Shown here: piece after piece, positions 37,003-46,264 of the stretch | How the letters are laid out: the number at the start of each line of letters is the position of its first letter | How positions within the stretch are numbered: position 1 is the stretch's first letter | Program-made: the position numbers and the translations under genes | The notes under the pieces: model-generated | The model's database searches: none | What the model was told of the DNA's origin: nothing | What the model saw: the letters and a program-made list of their open reading frames with translations, nothing else | NCBI GenBank assembly: GCA_018333955.1 | Contig: JAGXSD010000035.1 | Location: 1-46,540 of the forward strand | Length of the DNA stretch: 46,540 nt | Source of the DNA: Erysipelotrichia bacterium | GTDB taxonomy: Bacteria > Bacillota_I > Bacilli_A > Erysipelotrichales > Erysipelotrichaceae | Direction of reading: 5' to 3'

Positions 37003-38397
37003 TTACTCTGGAATTCTTCTTAAATCTTTAATGAGTTCTTGAAATTCTTTGATTTGTTCTTCAGTATGAATCACCACTGAATAAAAGCGAGTTGGATCAT
37101 TAGGCATCGGTCGTGAGGCATTATCCCCTCTAAATACGTACGAATCCATTTGCCAAGCCTTGGTTGAAGACACATGTAAGTCTAATAAAGCTGTGATTGA
37201 TGATGATTCTAAATTAGTATTCACAAAGCGACGGGTGGAGTTTATCAGAGTTTGAATGTTTCCAAATTGACTTGGGGATGTCACTTTCTTAAAGACACCT
37301 TTAATGATTTCTTGTTGGTGAAGACCTCGTGTTTGATCTCCTCCTGGTACTTGTTTGCGCGCTCTCGCAAAACTTAAGGCCATGGCGGTATCCATGGTAT
37401 TCATACCCTTGGTATAACTAAACTCATTTACTTTGAATGTATAGTGTGAATACACTTCTACGGGTCCAATAATGTCAAAGATTGAAATAAAGGATGAAAA
37501 GTTCAAACGTACATAGTAATCAATGGGGACATTGAGGTAATTTTCAATGGTTGAAATAGAACATTCAATCCCTCGCACGGCCGCATGCGCAAGTTTATCA
37601 TTCTTGTTATTGAGGCATGTGGTCGGAATATACGTATCTCGTGGAATACTGACTAAAGATATGGTTCGAGTATCTGGATTCACAATCGCCAGTTGATTCA
37701 CATCACTGCGAGAACGCCATCCTAGGGCACCGAGATGATCAATACCAGAGATATAGAATACAATCGCATTCGACTCAAAATCATCCACAATCGGCTCACG
37801 TGGAGTCACGATTGTACTTTTTTCAAAGGTGTAAATAATCACCGTCTTATTAAGAAAATCGTCCAACTCCTCATCTTCTAAGAAAGCTAAATTCGCCACA
37901 TCAAGAAGAATTCCTTCGAGTGATGAGTTGTAAAGCGCTTCAATTAAATCTTGATCATAGGCTTCTTGTGTGGGTCTTACGATAAAATCTAATTCATTCT
38001 CAACGTGTAGGGTAAAACTTTCATAAATACTTGGTTCAATATCTAAGCTTACACCTAAAACTAGAGACTCATTCAATGTGAATGAAGCATTTTCTTTAAG
38101 CACATATACACTCAGTTGAGTGGTTTCTAGATTAATAGGGTTTAAAATGTCATCTATACTTCGACTTATCCAGATATTAAGAGAACTTAAGAGTAAAGCT
38201 AAGACTAAGACCACTTTATGGATGTTGAATATCTTTCTATACTTTGCGAAACGCACAAAAAGACCCATCGACATAAAAATCGCCACAAGGATTAAACCAT
38301 ATTTTAAGTTTGTAAAGATCAACGGATTAAGCCATGTGCTTAATGCAAATAGGATTAAGATGATCAGGTTAATGATGTGATACGTTAGTTTTTTCAT
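37003..38397 (-). CDS. LytR-CpsA-Psr (LCP) family glycopolymer ligase
   Basis: This 464-aa protein has three N-terminal helices (about 5-90), an extracellular linker and a C-terminal LCP domain. Hallmarks are SLVSIPRDTYIPT, KLAHAAVRG, YYVRLNFSSFISIFDIIGPVEVY, LSFARARKQ and GDQTRGLHQQEII, which contain the catalytic Arg/Asp residues. LCP enzymes transfer lipid-linked glycopolymers to peptidoglycan, so this is the probable wall-anchoring enzyme for the neighbouring polysaccharide. A promoter with TATAAT only 6 nt before the ATG and no SD suggest a leaderless transcript. Confidence 0.92.
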   Translation of the reverse strand: MKKLTYHIINLIILILFALSTWLNPLIFTNLKYGLILVAIFMSMGLFVRFAKYRKIFNIHKVVLVLALLLSSLNIWISRSIDDILNPINLETTQLSVYVLKENASFTLNESLVLGVSLDIEPSIYESFTLHVENELDFIVRPTQEAYDQDLIEALYNSSLEGILLDVANLAFLEDEELDDFLNKTVIIYTFEKSTIVTPREPIVDDFESNAIVFYISGIDHLGALGWRSRSDVNQLAIVNPDTRTISLVSIPRDTYIPTTCLNNKNDKLAHAAVRGIECSISTIENYLNVPIDYYVRLNFSSFISIFDIIGPVEVYSHYTFKVNEFSYTKGMNTMDTAMALSFARARKQVPGGDQTRGLHQQEIIKGVFKKVTSPSQFGNIQTLINSTRRFVNTNLESSSITALLDLHVSSTKAWQMDSYVFRGDNASRPMPNDPTRFYSVVIHTEEQIKEFQELIKDLRRIPE

Positions 38398-38403
38398 GCG
38401 CTT

Positions 38404-38412
38404 ATTATACCA
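38404..38412 (-). promoter_or_regulatory. Extended -10 element of the LCP gene, predicted leaderless
   Basis: Minus strand TGGTATAAT (TATAAT at 38404-38409) ends 6 nt before ATG 38397. A weak TTTTCA -35 lies 16 nt upstream. The initiation point falls on the start codon and no SD is present. Confidence 0.65.
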
Positions 38413-38440
38413 CGACTTTAATCTTTGAAAAGAAGTTGAC

Positions 38441-39208
38441 CTATTTTAGTTGTTTTAAAACATATTCATCCAGCGTTAACCCTTCAGACACCAATAAGGT
38501 CGCAAGCTCTACCCCAACATATCGCCAATGCCATGGTTCATAGATATACCCTGTGATGTGAGAGGCACTATGGGGATATCGTTCAATAAATCCAAACTTA
38601 TAGGCATGTTCCTTTAAATATGGATAGGCCTTTGATGCTTTAAAGTTTAGGTAACTATCATGATTTTCAGATGCATCAAAGGCAAGCCCTGTTTGATGTT
38701 CTGATTGACCTGGTAGTGCACTGTAGGTATTGGCCTTTAAGAATCCATCTTTTTGCGCATAAGTATTAAATAATCTTTCTTGTGTCTGATAGGAGCGATA
38801 GGCACTACGTGCCTCAATAATGATCCCAAGATCATGTTTCACTGCTTGTCTTAGTTTCATAAATGCTTGGGCTGCTTCTTCTTTTAAAGTTGCACTAGGA
38901 TGTGATGAATCCAGTGATTTTAAGTCCACAAGATTACTGGGAACATAGGTTGAAGGCAATGTATAAAATCGATTCACAAGAATGGTAGATTCTGTTATCT
39001 CTTGATGAATGATTTGTAAGGTGCTTGAAGGAGTATAGTCTTCATGAAATGGGTTTTTATGATTAAAGAAATAATGGTTTCTTTGAATATGCCTTAGGGT
39101 TTGGGCATGGTGAGCCTTGAGGGCATGCACATCAAAATCTCTCACACTCAATTGAGGTGGTGACATCCATAAAGGCATTAAAATGAATAAACATGTGAGT
39201 GGGGTCAT
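38441..39208 (-). CDS. VanY-type D-alanyl-D-alanine carboxypeptidase
   Basis: This 255-aa M15B peptidase trims D-Ala from peptidoglycan stems. An N-terminal hydrophobic segment looks like a signal sequence (LTCLFILMPLWM). The catalytic domain has ARSAYRSYQTQERLF, SEHQTGLAFDAS (Zn ligands His and Asp) and EPWHWRYVGVELA (third Zn His). Its C-terminus lies 43 nt from the LCP start. The ATG is preceded by a -10-like TATACT at 5 nt, and no close SD. Confidence 0.9.
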   Translation of the reverse strand: MTPLTCLFILMPLWMSPPQLSVRDFDVHALKAHHAQTLRHIQRNHYFFNHKNPFHEDYTPSSTLQIIHQEITESTILVNRFYTLPSTYVPSNLVDLKSLDSSHPSATLKEEAAQAFMKLRQAVKHDLGIIIEARSAYRSYQTQERLFNTYAQKDGFLKANTYSALPGQSEHQTGLAFDASENHDSYLNFKASKAYPYLKEHAYKFGFIERYPHSASHITGYIYEPWHWRYVGVELATLLVSEGLTLDEYVLKQLK

Positions 39209-39213
39209 AGTGT

Positions 39214-39264
39214 AGTATACGCCCTTCCCTTCCCGTTATCCTTGACTTAATGGGATAAAGTCAA
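39214..39264 (-). promoter_or_regulatory. -10 element and upstream dyad of vanY-type gene
   Basis: TATACT (39214-39219, minus) lies 5 nt before the ATG. No -35 is recognisable at the right spacing. A dyad TTGACTT (39242-39248) / AAAGTCAA (39257-39264) sits just upstream and could be a regulator site. Confidence 0.45.
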
Positions 39265-39340
39265 AATCTCAATTTTTATACATTGGATGTACTATTTAGG
39301 TTTTAAAAATACCGTAATAGCATCAATGTATTCAATCAAA

Positions 39341-39363
39341 AAGTCTGTAGTTACTACAGACTT
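39341..39363 (-). terminator. Terminator of the Ltp-repeat gene
   Basis: AAGTCTGTAG and CTACAGACTT form a 10-bp stem with loop TTA; on the minus strand TTTTT follows. It lies 15 nt after the stop codon. Confidence 0.9.
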
Positions 39364-39377
39364 CATGTGTACTTAGA

Positions 39378-40061
39378 CTATAAACCGGCTTCATTGACTC
39401 CATGAACGGCTTGTTCTTTTGTAAATCCTTCAAACTCAAGTTGATCAATAAGCCCTTGTCTTGAGTATGGCATAATCTTTAAATACGATTTTGCTTTTAG
39501 AGCAGCTTGTTCCATCCAGTCCACTTCAATATTTTCGACACCATATGTTGCTTGTTCTAAAGTGAATCCTTCAAACTCAAGTTGCTCAATTAAACCTTTT
39601 TTTGAATAAGGGATTAATTTTAAATAGCTTTCCGCTTTTGAAGCTGCTTGTTTGTTCCAATCAATGTTAAGTTTATCAACAGCATACTCAGCATCTTCAG
39701 ATGTATATTTTTCAAATTCTAGCTGCTCAATAAGTCCGGTTCTTGAAAATGCCATAATTCTTAAATATTGTTCAGCCTTCTTTATCGCATTCTTCTGACT
39801 TACTGTTTCTGTATCTACTACATCATTATTCCCATTATTTCCAGTTTCATTTACTGGTGGATTATTATTGCTCGTTGGTTCAGAGTCACCTAAGGCAGAA
39901 CCAATTAACGAAAGTGAAAACAACACTGCTAGAACGATAAACCATGTTCTTTTGTAGAATGGTTTTTTATTCACTTTTCCACAATTTGGACAAGTCACTT
40001 TCTTATCATTCGCAATATCACTTCCACAAGCACTACACTGAGTCATTTTGGATTTTTTCAT
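39378..40061 (-). CDS. Zinc-ribbon membrane protein with three Ltp-type repeats
   Basis: This 227-aa protein uses ATG 40061 (SD GGGAGGG, 7 nt); the frame is open upstream to 40115. Layout: a zinc ribbon (CSAC near residue 9 and CPNC near 24), one membrane helix (about 34-52), an Asn/Gly/Pro-rich linker, then three tandem repeats of about 47 aa with the core LKxxxYSxxGLIxQLEFEGFTxEQAxxGV. This is the host cell surface-exposed lipoprotein (Ltp) repeat, known from a streptococcal prophage protein that blocks phage DNA entry and also found in many chromosomal genes. No lipobox is present; the anchor is the helix. Confidence 0.85.
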   Translation of the reverse strand: MKKSKMTQCSACGSDIANDKKVTCPNCGKVNKKPFYKRTWFIVLAVLFSLSLIGSALGDSEPTSNNNPPVNETGNNGNNDVVDTETVSQKNAIKKAEQYLRIMAFSRTGLIEQLEFEKYTSEDAEYAVDKLNIDWNKQAASKAESYLKLIPYSKKGLIEQLEFEGFTLEQATYGVENIEVDWMEQAALKAKSYLKIMPYSRQGLIDQLEFEGFTKEQAVHGVNEAGL

Positions 40062-40086
40062 TTTTTCCCTCCCTTTGACTAATATC

Positions 40087-40115
40087 ATCATAGGAAAGTT
40101 GTTCACATCAAACAA
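40087..40115 (-). promoter_or_regulatory. Promoter of the Ltp-repeat gene
   Basis: Minus strand: TTGTTT (40110-40115), 17-nt spacer, TATGAT (40087-40092), about 26 nt upstream of ATG 40061 with its SD between. Confidence 0.6.
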
Positions 40116-40215
40116 GTATGATTTGAGGAGATTCCATAAAGAAAATCGAAATCATATAGAAATCAATGTTTTTTTTAAGTTTCTTGTCATTTATTGGGTA
40201 AATATTATCACACTT

Positions 40216-40242
40216 AAAAGACCATGAATCTCATGGTCTTTT
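40216..40242 (-). terminator. Terminator of the dehydrogenase operon
   Basis: A 12-bp stem AAAAGACCATGA/TCATGGTCTTTT with loop ATC, 12 nt after the P5C dehydrogenase stop. Confidence 0.92.
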
Positions 40243-40253
40243 ATGAAATATAT

Positions 40254-41810
40254 CTAAAACGCTTCTGAAATGGTCTTTCCTTGCATATGAAGTTGTAAGT
40301 ATTCTGGTCCACCAGCTTTAGAGTCAGTTCCACTCATATTAAAGCCACCAAAAGGTTGATAGCCTACGATGGCTCCGGTACATTTACGATTGATGTAAAG
40401 GTTCCCGACATGGAAGACTTGTTTTGCTTTTTCAATGTGTTCACGACGATTGGAGATCACTGCTCCAGTTAATCCATATTCCGTATTATTCGCCACTTCT
40501 AGGGCTTCTTCAAAGTCTTTGACCTTACATACCGCTAACACTGGTCCAAAGATTTCTTCATGCATCAGGCGAGCATGCTTATCCACATCAATGAAGATGG
40601 TGGGTTCAATAAACCATCCTTTGGAATCATCACTTTTGCCTCCAAAGAGCAGTTTTCCTTCTTCATGACCGAGTTTGATGTATTGCGAAATCTTATTAAA
40701 GGCATTTTGATCATTCACTGGACCCACAAAGGTTTGAGGATCTGATGGATCACCAACTGGTATTGTCTTCACAATCGCATGCATCTTCGCCACCACCTCA
40801 TCATACACATCTTCATGAATAATCGCTCGTGAACATGCGGAACATTTTTGACCACTAAAGCCAAAGGCTGAGCGCACAATCGAATCAGCGGCTAAATCAA
40901 GATCCGCATAAGAGTCGACGATAATCGCATCTTTACCACCCATTTCCGCAATCACTCGTTTTAACCAGATTTGTCCTGGATGGACCTTAGCAGCTTTCTC
41001 ATAGATATTAATCCCCACTTCTTTACTTCCAGTAAAGGAAATAAAGCGGATTTTGGGATGATTCACCATGTGATTACCAATCTCACGACCACTGCCTGGA
41101 ATAAAGTTAATAACACCGGCTGGAAGTCCAGCTTCTTCTAACACCTCAACATACTTATAGGCAATCACCTGAGTGGTACTTGCTGGTTTTAATAAAATGG
41201 TGTTTCCAGAGACAATCGCTGCACTACTCATACCGACTAAAATGGCTAAAGGAAAGTTCCACGGCGTAATAATGGCCCCTACGCCAAGAGGAATATAGCG
41301 ATACTCATTACGCTCAACATTGCGTCGACTTAAAATCACATCATCCACGCGGGTCATCGCTCTCATTTGCCGTCCATAGTATTCTAAGAAATCAATGGCT
41401 TCCGCGACATCCGCATCAGCTTCAGCCCAAGGTTTTCCTGCTTCAATGGTAAGTAGTGCACTAAACTCAAACTTACGACGACGAATAATCGCTGCAGCTT
41501 TAAATAGCACATCTGCTCTAACAAGTGGATCAACGAGCTTCCATGATTCAAAGCGATTTAAAGCCACTTGAATCGCATGTTCGGCTTCTTCAAGAGAAGC
41601 TTGGTGAATCGTGCCGACCACTTCTTTGTGGTTGGCAGGGTTCACTGAGTCCATTGTTTTCTTAGAAAACACTCTTTCACCATTAATGATGAGAGGATAC
41701 GTCTTACCCAAATAGGACTTCACAAGCTCTAAGCCTTGTTTATATTGGGTTTGGACTGCTGGACTACTAAAATCACTAAAAGGTTCCATTTGATACGGTG
41801 TTGTTGACAT
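40254..41810 (-). CDS. rocA: 1-Pyrroline-5-carboxylate dehydrogenase
   Basis: This 518-aa NAD-dependent aldehyde dehydrogenase oxidises glutamate-5-semialdehyde to glutamate. Motifs are [37 protein letters not shown] (general-base Glu) and [12 protein letters not shown] (catalytic Cys), followed by IFGPVLAV. The C-terminal [18 protein letters not shown] matches RocA/PutC2-type P5C dehydrogenases. It is the last gene of the operon and has an AAGGAG SD. Its presence is the main clue that the upstream complex oxidises proline. Confidence 0.92.
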   Translation of the reverse strand: MSTTPYQMEPFSDFSSPAVQTQYKQGLELVKSYLGKTYPLIINGERVFSKKTMDSVNPANHKEVVGTIHQASLEEAEHAIQVALNRFESWKLVDPLVRADVLFKAAAIIRRRKFEFSALLTIEAGKPWAEADADVAEAIDFLEYYGRQMRAMTRVDDVILSRRNVERNEYRYIPLGVGAIITPWNFPLAILVGMSSAAIVSGNTILLKPASTTQVIAYKYVEVLEEAGLPAGVINFIPGSGREIGNHMVNHPKIRFISFTGSKEVGINIYEKAAKVHPGQIWLKRVIAEMGGKDAIIVDSYADLDLAADSIVRSAFGFSGQKCSACSRAIIHEDVYDEVVAKMHAIVKTIPVGDPSDPQTFVGPVNDQNAFNKISQYIKLGHEEGKLLFGGKSDDSKGWFIEPTIFIDVDKHARLMHEEIFGPVLAVCKVKDFEEALEVANNTEYGLTGAVISNRREHIEKAKQVFHVGNLYINRKCTGAIVGYQPFGGFNMSGTDSKAGGPEYLQLHMQGKTISEAF

Positions 41811-41818
41811 AGTTCTCC

Positions 41819-42964
41819 TTAGACCACTGAAAGCTCTTGCTCAATGGTGGTTTGTTGTTTAAATCGTTGCATACTTAATTCACTTAAGTCAAATGAGGTT
41901 GGATGTTGACACATGACATCAGCTAAGATTTCTCCTGTCACTGGCGCAAACATGAACCCATGACCACTAAATCCACAGGCGACATAGAAATTATCCACTT
42001 CATCCACTGCGCCTAGAATGGGTTGACGATCAGGCGACATATTATAATGTCCGGCCCATTGTCGTACCACACGAAGTTTTCCTAAAGCGGGTAAGATGTG
42101 GGTGGCTGTTTTTGCCATATCCTCTAAAAACTTCCATGATGATTCGATATCATGATTTCTTGGCACATCTGGATCACTGCGTCCCATGAGAAAGGCTCCA
42201 TGAGGAACTTGTTGACAATAAATGTTTTGTGAAAACGACATGACCATCGGACCTTGCATTCTTATGGTCGGTTCAGTTGCTAAGATCTCATGTTTTTCAG
42301 AATAGACTGGAATATTGACTCCCGCAAGACAACCTACTTCATGCGAATATCCGCCTGCGGCATTCACCACTTGATTCACATGATAGGTGGCTTTACTTGT
42401 GACTACTTGAGTAATATGATTTCCTACTCGATGTATTTCTTTCACTTCCTCAAAGAAGTTAAAAATGACTCCTAATTTTTTTGCCGCAAGCATATACGCT
42501 TCGGTCATTTTAAATGGATTGAGATGTCCATCTGTGGGACAGAAAGTTGCGGAGTAAAATGCTTCTGGATTTAAATGAGGCACGATCTGTAGTGCTTCTT
42601 CTTTACTGACGACTCTTGATGGAATACCACATTCATTTTGTAAAGCCACATTCTTTTTGAATTGAGCTTCTTCCTCATGAGTTGAGGCTAAGATAAGATA
42701 CCCTTCTTGTTTGAATTCAAGATTGCCTTCATAGTCTAAGATCTCTTTCGCTTTCTCAAAGAAATCAATACTGTGTTTCGCAAGAAGGCAATTATTTCTT
42801 GTGGCCCATTGTTGTCGCACACCTGCACCACATCGTCCAGTATCACCTGATGTAAAATACGACTTATCGACGACCACAATATCCTTCACACCTTTTTTGG
42901 CTAAGTTATAAGCAATACTTGCTCCTGAGATACCGCCTCCAATAATCAGGACATTAATCTTCAT
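41819..42964 (-). CDS. FAD-dependent dehydrogenase, proline dehydrogenase/sarcosine oxidase beta-like
   Basis: This 381-aa DadA-superfamily flavoprotein has [19 protein letters not shown] (FAD ADP-binding), [32 protein letters not shown] and a C-terminal [18 protein letters not shown] followed by [11 protein letters not shown]. The CGAGVRQQW element resembles the beta subunit of archaeal heteromeric L-proline dehydrogenases and HcnC. It would carry the substrate site and pass electrons to the iron-sulfur and FAD partners. Sarcosine or D-hydroxyproline are alternatives. Confidence 0.85.
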   Translation of the reverse strand: MKINVLIIGGGISGASIAYNLAKKGVKDIVVVDKSYFTSGDTGRCGAGVRQQWATRNNCLLAKHSIDFFEKAKEILDYEGNLEFKQEGYLILASTHEEEAQFKKNVALQNECGIPSRVVSKEEALQIVPHLNPEAFYSATFCPTDGHLNPFKMTEAYMLAAKKLGVIFNFFEEVKEIHRVGNHITQVVTSKATYHVNQVVNAAGGYSHEVGCLAGVNIPVYSEKHEILATEPTIRMQGPMVMSFSQNIYCQQVPHGAFLMGRSDPDVPRNHDIESSWKFLEDMAKTATHILPALGKLRVVRQWAGHYNMSPDRQPILGAVDEVDNFYVACGFSGHGFMFAPVTGEILADVMCQHPTSFDLSELSMQRFKQQTTIEQELSVV

Positions 42965-43235
42965 GATTATCCCCCTTCACGAGTTGATCTAAGGTCACTC
43001 CCATACTTAAGGGTCTTACTTTATGCACTAAGACATCTTCGAGTGGAATATTATGAAACTTAGCAATTTCTTTTTGAATAAGAAAGCCACATGTATTCGC
43101 TTGACATGGTCCCATCCCAACTCGAAGTAATCGCTTTAAATCTTCAAAGGTGGTGTATCCTTCTTCAAGTACTCGATGAACATCCGCTAAGGTCACATCT
43201 TCACAGCGACAGATGATAATTTTACTTTTATCCAT
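42954..43235 (-). CDS. BFD-like [2Fe-2S] subunit
   Basis: This 93-aa protein has CRC near residue 10 and GPCQANTC about 32 residues later, the four-cysteine layout of bacterioferritin-associated ferredoxin-like [2Fe-2S] domains. In related complexes this domain is a small subunit or the C-terminus of the FAD/NAD(H) subunit. It overlaps the next gene by 11 nt. Confidence 0.85.
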   Translation of the reverse strand: MDKSKIIICRCEDVTLADVHRVLEEGYTTFEDLKRLLRVGMGPCQANTCGFLIQKEIAKFHNIPLEDVLVHKVRPLSMGVTLDQLVKGDNHED

Positions 43236-43713
43236 GATTGAAACCTCTTATCGTAATGAAATCATGAAGTAAGGCTTTATCAATCTCTACGCCAATGAGT
43301 TGGGTTTTAAGTTGATGAGGATGTTTAGAAATTGAAAGTATAATCCCTTCCCCAATGACTTCCCCAGCGCGATTAATCGCATGAACCTTCATGCCTTTTT
43401 CAAACACTTCATTCATTTCATAAGGAATTTTAAAGAATGCTTTATCCTTCACGACCTTCGCAAGCATGATGGCTAGCCCAGGACATGAAGTGACACAGAT
43501 TGAACATCCTATGCATATTTTTGGATCAAGTTTTGGTTGCGCATGAATATTAGGGGCAATGGTAATCGCTTGAACTGGACAACTTGTCGCACAAGGATTA
43601 CATGGGATATCTTCATAACATTCAATGATTGCCTTGTATTCACTTAAGGTCGACTCATCAAAGAAAACTGAAGAAACTTGCTCAGGAGTAGGTACACCTG
43701 TTTTATGTAACAT
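43228..43713 (-). CDS. Ferredoxin-like two-[4Fe-4S] subunit
   Basis: This 161-aa protein has two cysteine clusters: PCNPCATSCPVQAI and CIGCSICVTSCPGLA. Together with an upstream Cys these fit two [4Fe-4S] clusters. A C-terminal domain of about 70 aa follows (GMKVHAINRAGEVIGEG). It would relay electrons between the two flavoprotein subunits. It overlaps both neighbours, showing translational coupling. Confidence 0.87.
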   Translation of the reverse strand: MLHKTGVPTPEQVSSVFFDESTLSEYKAIIECYEDIPCNPCATSCPVQAITIAPNIHAQPKLDPKICIGCSICVTSCPGLAIMLAKVVKDKAFFKIPYEMNEVFEKGMKVHAINRAGEVIGEGIILSISKHPHQLKTQLIGVEIDKALLHDFITIRGFNHG

Positions 43714-44797
43714 GACTTAGTTTCTCCTTTCGTTTTTCAATGCCATCCAAGGTTTTCTTACCAAATAAACCATGTCTTAATTCATAGAGTTGCGTTTGGT
43801 AATGCGTCACTAAAGCATCATGGTTTGGGTGGGGGTGTTGAAGATAGGTACTGGCAAACAACCCACACAAATACCCTTCCATCATCGCAGAGCTGGCTTC
43901 TTCGATGCCCACCATATCTCCACACGCAAAGACACCTTCAATACTGCACATAAAGGAGTCATCCACTAATGGAACAAATCCTCCGAGTTCTTTCACATAC
44001 CCTACTTTCGCATTCAACATGGATGCGAGTTGATGTTGTGGAGATAACCCAATAGAAATAACACAGCACTCCGTTTCAATGATTTCACTACTACCTGGGA
44101 TTTCGTTATAGTTTGAATCAAGCTTTACAAGCTCGACAGCTTCCACTCGCTCTGTTCCAATCGCACGTTTAATGGTCGTGTTGGTTTTAATGTCTACACC
44201 TAAGCGTTTAAGTTTAGAGGCATGAACTTTATATCCTCCAATACAATCAGCAGCCTCCACCACCGCTTTTACCTTAATCCCTGCTTGCATCATTTGATAC
44301 GAGACTATCAGACCAATATTACCACTACCAATCATCACTAAATCTTGACATGGTTTCACTTGGTAAAGGTTGACTAAGGTTTGGAGTGCACCAGCCCCAA
44401 TGATTTGAGGCAAATCATTATTTTCAAAAGCTAAGAATTTCTCACTTGCGCCACTAGCTAAGATAATCACATCAGCTTTAATCTTTTTATAAACATTGTT
44501 TTGAAGTAGTGTGGCCACTTTATCTTCATAAAGTCCCACCACTGTGCTTTCAAGCATGATCGTTAAGTTTTCAAATCCTGCTAAGTCATTTTCCAAAGTA
44601 GTGGCGATATCAATACCACGAATCTTAGCATACTGATCTTTTGAACCAAAAAACTTATGGGTTTGTTTAGTAAGTTGCCCCCCTAATAAATGAGATCGAT
44701 CAACTAAAATAGTAGAACATCCCGCTTCACATGCCATCTTAGCGGCAGTCAGCCCAGAGGGTCCCCCTCCAATGATAAGAACTTGCGTATGAATCAT
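43703..44797 (-). CDS. FAD/NAD(P)-dependent oxidoreductase subunit (alpha, HcnB/PDH-alpha-like)
   Basis: This 364-aa pyridine nucleotide-disulfide oxidoreductase-fold protein has LIIGGGPSGLTAAKMACEAG (FAD), MIGSGNIGLIVSY (second dinucleotide site, about residue 170) and GVFACGDMVGIEEAS. It lacks a redox-active CxxC. In archaeal proline dehydrogenase complexes the equivalent subunit has NADH-dye activity and accepts or delivers electrons. Start ATG 44797 overlaps the upstream stop by 4 nt. Confidence 0.87.
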   Translation of the reverse strand: MIHTQVLIIGGGPSGLTAAKMACEAGCSTILVDRSHLLGGQLTKQTHKFFGSKDQYAKIRGIDIATTLENDLAGFENLTIMLESTVVGLYEDKVATLLQNNVYKKIKADVIILASGASEKFLAFENNDLPQIIGAGALQTLVNLYQVKPCQDLVMIGSGNIGLIVSYQMMQAGIKVKAVVEAADCIGGYKVHASKLKRLGVDIKTNTTIKRAIGTERVEAVELVKLDSNYNEIPGSSEIIETECCVISIGLSPQHQLASMLNAKVGYVKELGGFVPLVDDSFMCSIEGVFACGDMVGIEEASSAMMEGYLCGLFASTYLQHPHPNHDALVTHYQTQLYELRHGLFGKKTLDGIEKRKEKLSHVT

Positions 44798-45099
44798 AGA
44801 CTATGTCCTTTCTCATCTTTAGTGATCACCATGTTGGCTTCTAATGGCGTAATGCATGTGCGCACATGAGCAACTCCATTCACATTCATCTCACATGATG
44901 CACAATTTCCAATCGCACAATAAAAACCACGTGGGCGATGTTTTTTAATACTGGTACTAAAAGATACAATGCCATTCGCAACAAGTGCTGAGGCAATGGT
45001 GTCTCCTTCTAACCCTTCATAGTCTTCTCCTTCAAAACTAAACGGTATAGTTTTTCTTGATTTCACATCAAGAATGGGGTGATCAATTAGTCGACTCAT
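44794..45099 (-). CDS. [2Fe-2S] subunit (SoxA N-terminal/HcnA-like)
   Basis: This 101-aa plant-type [2Fe-2S] domain has FEGEDYEGLEGDTIASAL as the ubiquitin-like start, with the cluster ligands in FYCAIGNCASCEMNVNGVAH and then RTC. It equals the N-terminal part of sarcosine oxidase alpha or HcnA. It is the first gene of the operon, with SD AAAGGAAAGG. I see no confident promoter in the 45 nt upstream, so transcription may come through from the ABC genes. Confidence 0.86.
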   Translation of the reverse strand: MSRLIDHPILDVKSRKTIPFSFEGEDYEGLEGDTIASALVANGIVSFSTSIKKHRPRGFYCAIGNCASCEMNVNGVAHVRTCITPLEANMVITKDEKGHSL

Positions 45100-45144
45100 G
45101 TCATCCTTTCCTTTTCAATGAATTAATTATTGTTTCTGGGCTCT

Positions 45145-45945
45145 TCAGCGATGAATACCCAAGTCTTTTTTGGGAAAATGTAAAATACTAACTACATAAA
45201 AGAGTATCATACAAGCGATGCATGTCACAATGGCTTGAGGATTAATCTTACTATCTAAGATAAGTTTTGAGTACTGTGAAAGTGAGAAGATTGAGATGGG
45301 CTTTAGCCAAGACAATGAATCCACCAAATTCATAAAGACAGAAAGTAGATAAAGTCCAAATACAGTGACCGAGGCAATCGTGCTTGCAAGCTTGGAGCTT
45401 TTCACAACGCTTCCTAAAAAGTACCCAAACCCATAAAAGAAACATAGAATGAACCAAAGCATGAGGTGAGCTCTTAGTAAATACGACCAATAGGCTGCTT
45501 CAGGTGTGTATTGTGAAGCGATTAATGCAAAGAAGGTTCCTACCACAATCACCATAAAGCTCATTAAGAGTAACCCCGCAATAAACTTAATGGTATTAAT
45601 GCGAAAACGCGATTGTGGCATCACATAGAGGAAATCACTGGTTCTCCAACGTGCTTCTTTACTCACAATGATTGCCCCTAGTAGACTTGCGTAAATGGCT
45701 AATGCGAGTTGAATATAATCTAAGGTAATGGAGGTAAATCCGGACACGGTTGTGAGGTTGACATCAAGTAAATTAAATGCGGCTAGTAATTCTTGAGGTA
45801 ACACCTCAAGAATTTCTAGAAGTTCTGGATTACTTCGATAAGCAGAAAATTCCATCATAATGATGATGATGAACACAAATAAACTTAAACTCCAAAAGAA
45901 GAAGGATTTGCGATGACTTTTAAGTTCAAATCGTAGTTGTTTCAT
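45145..45945 (-). CDS. ABC-2 type transporter permease
   Basis: This intact 266-aa membrane protein with about six helices starts MKQLRFELKSHRKSFFFWSLSLF and has SKEARWRTSDFLYVMPQSRF before the second helix, a sequence common in ABC-2 permeases. The matching ATPase is not in the window; it probably lay upstream beyond the IS. The substrate is unknown. It begins 7 nt after the stop of the partial permease. Confidence 0.85.
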   Translation of the reverse strand: MKQLRFELKSHRKSFFFWSLSLFVFIIIIMMEFSAYRSNPELLEILEVLPQELLAAFNLLDVNLTTVSGFTSITLDYIQLALAIYASLLGAIIVSKEARWRTSDFLYVMPQSRFRINTIKFIAGLLLMSFMVIVVGTFFALIASQYTPEAAYWSYLLRAHLMLWFILCFFYGFGYFLGSVVKSSKLASTIASVTVFGLYLLSVFMNLVDSLSWLKPISIFSLSQYSKLILDSKINPQAIVTCIACMILFYVVSILHFPKKDLGIHR

Positions 45946-45952
45946 ACTCCTC

Positions 45953-46264
45953 CTATTTACTTAAGATATCTTTTTTAAGATATCGAATGTAGCTAATCGA
46001 TGGAGCAAGGATACCTACACTCACCCCAATAATCACAAAGCTAAAATCAATGGCTTCATTATTCAAAATCACTGCAATATCCACAACATTAAAATAGTTA
46101 AAATAGCGTAGCATGTCACTTTCTATCGCCGCTCCTAAGGCATAAAGCATATACATACCAAACCCTAATCCCATGGCTAAGGTAGTTGGACTTCGAAGTG
46201 AGCGCATAAACTGCGACAAACCTAAAGCAGTCACATAAAACAAATACTGTAGTGGTAGTAAGGG
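45953..46264 (-). pseudogene. ABC-2 permease C-terminal fragment truncated by an IS
   Basis: The frame (FYVTALGLSQFMRSLRSPT...DILSK) is the last 100 or so residues of a second ABC-2 permease with three helices. It is open into the IS end and has no own start context; the ATG at 46243 is internal. The IS at about 46265 replaces the N-terminal part, so function is probably lost. Confidence 0.75.

Noticed and set aside
39378-39780. Repeated DNA units that might suggest a CRISPR-like array
   Set aside because: The periodicity of about 141 nt comes from protein repeats in the Ltp gene; the DNA copies are diverged and there are no spacers. No CRISPR array, tRNA or rRNA was seen anywhere.
45945-45953. 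Single ABC permease split by a frameshift at about 45,950
   Set aside because: The downstream frame starts with its own full N-terminus (MKQLRFELKSHRKS) and has full length, so these are two adjacent permeases, the first truncated by the IS.
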